The notes under the pieces: model-generated | Databases searched by the model: none | The model's input: the letters and a program-made list of their open reading frames with translations, nothing else | Told to the model about the DNA's origin: nothing | Shown: positions 59,262-64,000 of the stretch, piece by piece | Numbering within the stretch: the first letter of the stretch is position 1 | How the letters are laid out: each line of letters begins with the position of its first letter | From: Comamonadaceae bacterium | GTDB lineage: Bacteria; Pseudomonadota; Gammaproteobacteria; Burkholderiales; Burkholderiaceae_C | Direction of reading: 5' to 3' | Assembly (NCBI GenBank): GCA_027486555.1 | Contig: JAIXOX010000006.1 | Coordinates: 1 to 64,000, forward strand | Length of the DNA: 64,000 nucleotides | Position numbers and translations under genes: made by a program

Positions 59262-61013
59262 ATGACCGCGAAGAAAAAAACCTACGAAGAACTGCGCAGC
59301 GCCCGCTGGTTTGCGCCTGACGATTTCCGGTCTTTTGGCCACCGCTCACGCGCCATGCAAATGGGTTACGACCATGTGGACTGGGCGGGCAAACCGGTCA
59401 TTGCCATCGTCAACACCTGGAGCGACATCAACAACTGCCACTCGCACTTCAAGCAGCGGGTGGAAGACGTCAAGCGCGGCATTTTCCAGGCCGGGGGCTT
59501 TCCCATCGAGTTGCCCGCCATCTCGCTGGCCGAAAACTTCGTCAAGCCCACCACCATGATGTACCGCAACTTGCTGGCCATCGAAACCGAGGAGTTGCTG
59601 CGCTCGCACCCGGTGGACGGTGCGGTGCTGATGGGTGGCTGCGACAAGACCACGCCCGGCTTGCTGATGGGCGCGCTCAGCATGAACATGCCCTGCATTT
59701 ATTTGCCCGCCGGCCCCATGTTGCGCGGCAACTGGAAAGGTAAAACCCTGGGCTCGGGCTCGGACGCGTTCAAGTACTGGGACGAGCGCCGGGCGGGCAA
59801 CATCACACAAACCCAATGGCTGGAAGTCGAAGGCGGCATTGCCCGCAGCCACGGCACCTGCATGGTCATGGGCACGGCTGCCACCATGATGGGCATTGCC
59901 GAGGCCATGGGCATGACGCTGCCCGGCGCGTCCAGCATTCCCGCCCCTGATGCCAACCACCCGCGCATGTCGGCCGCCTGTGGCCGGCGCATCGTGGACA
60001 TGGTGTGGGAAGACCAAAAACCCTCTGACATTCTGACGCGCCAGAGCTTTGAAAACGCCATCACCGTGGCCATGGCCGAAGGCTGCTCGACCAATGCCAT
60101 CATCCACCTGGTGGCCATGTCGCGCCGCGCCGGTGCGCACTGCGCCGTGACGCTGGACGACTTCGATGCCTTCAGCCGCAAGGTGCCGGTGATCGCCAAC
60201 ATCCGCCCCAGCGGTGACCAGTACCTGATGGAAGATTTTTATTACGCCGGGGGCATGAAAGGCCTGATGAGCCGCCTGCGCGATGGCGGTTTGCTGCATC
60301 TGGACGCGATGACCGTGTCGGGCAAAACCGTGCGCGAGAACATCGCCGATGCAGAGGTTTACAACGACGACGTGATCCGGCCGCTGAGCAACGCGATTTA
60401 CGACGAAGGCGCATTGGCCGTGCTGCGCGGCAACCTCGCGCCCGATGGTTGTGTGATCAAGCCCAGCGCTTGCTCGGCCAAGTTCCAACAGCACACCGGC
60501 CCGGCCTTGGTGTTTGACGATTACCCCAGCCTGAAAGTCGCCATCGACGACCCCGATCTGGACGTGACCGAAGACCACGTCATCATCTTGCGCAACGCAG
60601 GCCCCAAGGGCGGCCCCGGCATGCCCGAATGGGGCATGGTGCCGATCCCGACCAAGCTGGTCAAGCAAGGCGTGCGCGATATGCTGCGCATCAGCGATGC
60701 CCGCATGAGCGGCACCAGCTATGGCGCTTGTGTCTTGCATGTCTCGCCCGAGGCCTATGTGGGCGGCAACCTGGCCTTGGTGCAAAACGGCGACCTGATC
60801 ACGGTGGACATTCCCCAGCGCCGCATCCACTTGCAGGTGAGTGACCAAGAGTTGGCGACACGCCGCGCTGCCTGGAAGCCGCTGCCCAAGCGCTTTGAGC
60901 GCGGCTACGGCCACATGTTCACGCAACACATTTTGCAGGCCGACCAGGGCTGCGACTTCGATTACCTGGAAACCTCATTTGGTGCCCCGGTGAGCGAGCC
61001 GGTGATTTACTGA
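59262..61013 (+). CDS. IlvD/Edd-family sugar-acid dehydratase
   Basis: GYDHVDWAGKPVIAIVNTWSDINNCHSHF; LMGGCDKTTPGLLMGALSMNMPCIYLPAGPM; SDARMSGTSYGACVLHVSPEA. Confidence 0.93.
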   Translation: MTAKKKTYEELRSARWFAPDDFRSFGHRSRAMQMGYDHVDWAGKPVIAIVNTWSDINNCHSHFKQRVEDVKRGIFQAGGFPIELPAISLAENFVKPTTMMYRNLLAIETEELLRSHPVDGAVLMGGCDKTTPGLLMGALSMNMPCIYLPAGPMLRGNWKGKTLGSGSDAFKYWDERRAGNITQTQWLEVEGGIARSHGTCMVMGTAATMMGIAEAMGMTLPGASSIPAPDANHPRMSAACGRRIVDMVWEDQKPSDILTRQSFENAITVAMAEGCSTNAIIHLVAMSRRAGAHCAVTLDDFDAFSRKVPVIANIRPSGDQYLMEDFYYAGGMKGLMSRLRDGGLLHLDAMTVSGKTVRENIADAEVYNDDVIRPLSNAIYDEGALAVLRGNLAPDGCVIKPSACSAKFQQHTGPALVFDDYPSLKVAIDDPDLDVTEDHVIILRNAGPKGGPGMPEWGMVPIPTKLVKQGVRDMLRISDARMSGTSYGACVLHVSPEAYVGGNLALVQNGDLITVDIPQRRIHLQVSDQELATRRAAWKPLPKRFERGYGHMFTQHILQADQGCDFDYLETSFGAPVSEPVIY

Positions 61014-61049
61014 GCGCCTTGCGCGCATGTCCACTCTCAGGAAACGCAC

Positions 61050-62051
61050 ATGTCCAAATCCTCTTTTGCCTTTGTCCTGCGTCGCGTCATCACCTGGGGG
61101 GTGGCGGGGGCGTGCCTGCACCTGTCTGGGATGGGCAGCGCCCACGCACAAGCCTGGCCCACAAAAACCGTGACCATCGTGGTGCCGTTTGCACCGGGTG
61201 GTGGCACCGACATCGGCACCCGCATCGTGGCGCAAAAACTCTCGCTGCTGTGGGGCCAGTCGGTGGTCATCGACAACAAAGGGGGGGCGGGTGGCAATCT
61301 GGGCCTGGAAGTGGTCTCGCGCGCCAAACCCGACGGCTACACCTTGCTCACGGGCAATGTGGGCACACAGTCGATCAACCCCACCTTGTACAAGAAGCTC
61401 AACTACAACCCCGACACCGCCTTCACCCCCATAGGCCTGTTTGCCGAGTTGCCTTTTGTGCTGGCGGTGACCACCTCGCTGCCGGCCAACAATGTGCGTG
61501 AACTGGTGGCGCTGGCCAAGGCCCACCCTGACAAGTACACCTATGCCAGCTCGGGCAACGGGGGCTCGCCCCACCTGTCTGGCGAGACCTTCAAAATCGC
61601 CACCGGCACACAAATGTTGCATGTGCCCTACAAAGGCGGTGGCGCGGCCATGACCGATTTGATCTCTGGCAATGTGCACATGCTGTTTGCCTCGGTGCTG
61701 GAGACCTCGGCCCACATCAAGGCCGGCAAACTCAAGGCGCTGGCCATCACCAGCAAGAGCCGCGTCCCGGCTTTGCCCGATGTGCCCACGCTCGAAGAAA
61801 GTGGCGTCACCGGTGCCGAATCGGGCTCCTGGCTGGGCCTGTTGGCCCCCGCAGGCACACCACAAAACATCGTCGACAAAATCACGCAGGGCTTGCAGCA
61901 GGTGGTCGCCATGCCCGATGTGCAGCAGCAGTTGCTGGGCCAAGGCGCGGTGGCCAAAGGTGGCACCACCGCCGACTTTGTGAACCTGATTGCGGCCGAC
62001 CGCAAGAAATACGCCCGCATCATCAACGACAACAAGTTGTCGGCTGATTGA
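61050..62051 (+). CDS. Second TctC/Bug substrate-binding protein
   Basis: AWPTKTVTIVVPFAPGGGTDIGTRIVAQKLSLLWGQSVVIDNKGGAGGNLGLEVVSRAKPDGYTLL. Confidence 0.93.
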   Translation: MSKSSFAFVLRRVITWGVAGACLHLSGMGSAHAQAWPTKTVTIVVPFAPGGGTDIGTRIVAQKLSLLWGQSVVIDNKGGAGGNLGLEVVSRAKPDGYTLLTGNVGTQSINPTLYKKLNYNPDTAFTPIGLFAELPFVLAVTTSLPANNVRELVALAKAHPDKYTYASSGNGGSPHLSGETFKIATGTQMLHVPYKGGGAAMTDLISGNVHMLFASVLETSAHIKAGKLKALAITSKSRVPALPDVPTLEESGVTGAESGSWLGLLAPAGTPQNIVDKITQGLQQVVAMPDVQQQLLGQGAVAKGGTTADFVNLIAADRKKYARIINDNKLSAD

Positions 62052-62074
62052 GCCTCCACTTCAGAGAAAAACCC

Positions 62075-62806
62075 ATGGCTTTGAAACCCGAAACCCGCGA
62101 GAAACTCAAAACCGTCAGCACCGCCACCTTGTGCACGGCGCTGTTCAAGCGCGGCCTGCGCAACCAGTTCATCCAGGACGTGCGGCCGGTCAATGCCGAC
62201 CTGCAGCGCGACATGCCCAACATGGTGGGCGAAGCTTTTACGCTGCGCTACATTCCGGCGCGCGAAGACCTCAACCCCATCAGCGTGTTCCTGGACCGCA
62301 GCCATCCGCAGCGCGTGGCGGTGGAAACCTGCCCGCCCGGCGCGGTCATGGTGTTTGACAGCCGCAAGGACGCCCGCGCCGCATCGGCCGGGGGCATTTT
62401 GGTGTCGCGCCTCATGGTGCGCGGCTGCGCCGGTGTGGTGACCGATGGCGGTTTTCGCGACTCACCCGAAATTGCCGCACTGAATTTTCCGGCCTACCAC
62501 CACCGCCCCAGCGCGCCAACCAACTTGACGCTGCACCAGGCACTCGACATCAACGTGCCCATTGGTTGTGGCGATGTGGCCGTTTGGCCTGGCGATGTGA
62601 TGGTGGGTGACAAGGAAGGCGTGGTCGTCATTCCCGCGCACTTGGCCGAAGACATGGCCGATGAAGCGGTAGAGATGACGGTGTTCGAAGACTTTGTGAT
62701 CGACCAAGTACAAAACCAGGGCCGCAGCATTTTGGGCTTGTACCCGCCGACCGATCCCCAGTCCAAGGACGACTTCGCGGCTTGGCGGCAGGCCAAGGGC
62801 CGCTGA
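62075..62806 (+). CDS. RraA-family (demethylmenaquinone methyltransferase-like) protein
   Basis: TVSTATLCTALFKRGLRNQFIQDVRPV; ASAGGILVSRLMVRGCAGVVTDGGFRDSPEI; PIGCGDVAVWPGDVMVGDKEGVVVIPAHLAEDMADEA. Confidence 0.9.
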   Translation: MALKPETREKLKTVSTATLCTALFKRGLRNQFIQDVRPVNADLQRDMPNMVGEAFTLRYIPAREDLNPISVFLDRSHPQRVAVETCPPGAVMVFDSRKDARAASAGGILVSRLMVRGCAGVVTDGGFRDSPEIAALNFPAYHHRPSAPTNLTLHQALDINVPIGCGDVAVWPGDVMVGDKEGVVVIPAHLAEDMADEAVEMTVFEDFVIDQVQNQGRSILGLYPPTDPQSKDDFAAWRQAKGR

Positions 62807-62913
62807 CAGGCGATTGCACCGGTTTCAACCCCGTCCATGTTGCAAGCTTGCCGAGGGTTGCGCATCCACCTTTGCAACAGCGGTTTGATTTCATTGTTAA
62901 AGTTAACCCAAAT

Positions 62914-62930
62914 ACGCCATCCGATGGCGT
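62914..62930. promoter_or_regulatory. 17-bp perfect inverted repeat upstream of the PAS-LytTR gene
   Basis: ACGCCATC-C-GATGGCGT. Confidence 0.45.
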
Positions 62931-62991
62931 CAAATGCTGTACTTTGAACCGCTTGGCTCTGCCAACCCGAAGCCGCTTGTCAGTCGCATCA

Positions 62992-63747
62992 ATGCACCTT
63001 GCCATGGACGCCAAAACCACCGCCAACTCCAGCCTGTATTTGTTTGAAAAGTTCGAAGCTGGGGTCATTCATCTGGATGCCCAGCGCAACGTGCTGGCCA
63101 TGAACGACTTTGCACGTCGGGTTTTGCCTGTGGACGAGAAACAGCCGTTTAACAAACTCGTCACCTCTTTCCACCCCGAGCGCTCCAAACCCAAGGTCAA
63201 TTTTTTGCTCGACGAAGCCTCGGGTTGCCCCATGGCCAACGCGGTCCCGATGACCATGATCATCAACATCCCCGAACAGGTGCTGCTGATCAAGGTCAGC
63301 CGTCTGGGCGATGTCAATGGCGACACCACTGGTTTTGCCTTGGTGTTTTACGACGTGACCCAAGTGGTCAGCCAAGAACTTCCCCTTGCTGAGCCGCCCG
63401 CCAAAAACATGCGCCTGTCGCGCATCCCGATGGTGGCCGATCAAAAAGTTTCGTTTGTGGACACCGCCGATGTGCTCAGCCTGGAGTCTCAAGCCCACTA
63501 CACCCGGGTGCTCACGCGTGAGGGTTACCACTTTTGCAACCTGAGCATCGGCGATCTGGCGCTGCGCCTGGACCCGGCGCTGTTCATGCGGGTACACCGC
63601 TGTTTTATTGTCAATTTGCAGGCCGTGCAGTCATTGGGGCGCGAAGGCAGCAAAACCCACATCGTGCTCAAAGGCAAAAACACCCAAGCCGTGCCCGTGT
63701 CACGCAGCGAAGTCGCCCGATTGCGCGAGGCGCTGGGCTTGGGCTGA
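62992..63747 (+). CDS. PAS-LytTR one-component regulator, RcoM-like (putative heme/CO sensor)
   Basis: N-terminal PAS (LYLFEKFEAGVIHLDAQRNVLAMND...SFHPERSKPKVNFLLDEASGCPMANAVPMTMIINIPEQVLLIKVSRL) plus LytTR (YHFCNLSIGDLALRLDPALFMRVHRCFIVNLQAV...VPVSRSEVARLREAL); alternative start at 63004. Confidence 0.82.
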   Translation: MHLAMDAKTTANSSLYLFEKFEAGVIHLDAQRNVLAMNDFARRVLPVDEKQPFNKLVTSFHPERSKPKVNFLLDEASGCPMANAVPMTMIINIPEQVLLIKVSRLGDVNGDTTGFALVFYDVTQVVSQELPLAEPPAKNMRLSRIPMVADQKVSFVDTADVLSLESQAHYTRVLTREGYHFCNLSIGDLALRLDPALFMRVHRCFIVNLQAVQSLGREGSKTHIVLKGKNTQAVPVSRSEVARLREALGLG

Positions 63748-63753
63748 GCCTCA

Positions 63754-64000
63754 CAGACCACCACCCATCGCCCCGGGGGCGGGGCTCCTACAAAAAGCAG
63801 GCTTGCCCCTGTGGGAGCGACGCCCCCGTCGCGAAAAGCCCCGCAGACCACCACCCATCGCCCCGGGGGGCGGGGCTCCTACAAGAAGCAGGCTTGCCCC
63901 TGTAGGAGCGACGCCCCCGTCGCGAAAAGCCCCGCAGACCACCACCCATCGCCCCGGGGGCGGGGCTCCTACAAAAAGCAGGCTTGCCCCTGTGGGAGCG
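63754..64000. repeat. Tandem array of REP-type units (~90-bp period, nearly 3 copies, runs off the window)
   Basis: cagaccaccacccatcgccccgggggcggggctcctacaaaaagcaggcttgcccctgtgggagcgacgcccccgtcgcgaaaagccccg repeated at 63754, 63844, 63935. Confidence 0.95.

Noticed and set aside
59346-60929. 527-aa minus-strand ORF opposite the IlvD/Edd dehydratase
   Set aside because: Antisense shadow ORF of a well-supported coding region.
63525-63945. Small ORFs over the terminal repeat array (MVVCGAFRDGGVAPTGASLL...)
   Set aside because: Repetitive peptides produced by the REP units; no evidence of coding.
63754-64000. CRISPR array
   Set aside because: Repeats are ~90 bp, contiguous without unique spacers, and match a dispersed REP-type element.

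Overview
GC-rich betaproteobacterial chromosome segment; a Comamonadaceae-like source is inferred from gene content only. From left to right it contains: a 5'-truncated GAPDH gene; a small cluster of integron-type gene cassettes with three recognisable attC sites (BrnT/BrnA, NUDIX, VOC+DUF1801, membrane protein) and no integrase in the window; a divergent GMC alcohol dehydrogenase / AlkB pair; a hut locus (hutG-I-U-H-C) followed by a NitT/TauT-type ABC transporter; a class II aldolase and a Crp/Fnr regulator. Next comes the most interesting locus, an apparently single operon (about 18.2-26.3 kb) joining a NitT/TauT-type importer, a TauD/TfdA-family dioxygenase, a CoA-acylating-type aldehyde dehydrogenase with an encapsulation-peptide-like C-terminal tail, two BMC-T, one BMC-H and one BMC-P shell proteins, and an NTF2-like protein with a Cys-rich metal-binding-like linker. 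This is a candidate oxygenase-fed bacterial microcompartment. A 965-bp gapless duplication of its BMC-H+BMC-T genes lies 4.8 kb downstream and abuts an IS91-family transposase fragment. The rest contains a second GAPDH gene, a sigma54 activator with a flavin monooxygenase and a well-formed UAS/-24/-12 promoter, an LRR-protein kinase, general metabolism genes, GTP-dependent PEPCK, modABC, a LacI-controlled sugar-acid catabolic region, and a PAS-LytTR protein that keeps the residues I recall as RcoM heme ligands. The window ends in a ~90-bp tandem REP-type array. All homology calls are by eye; no searches were run.
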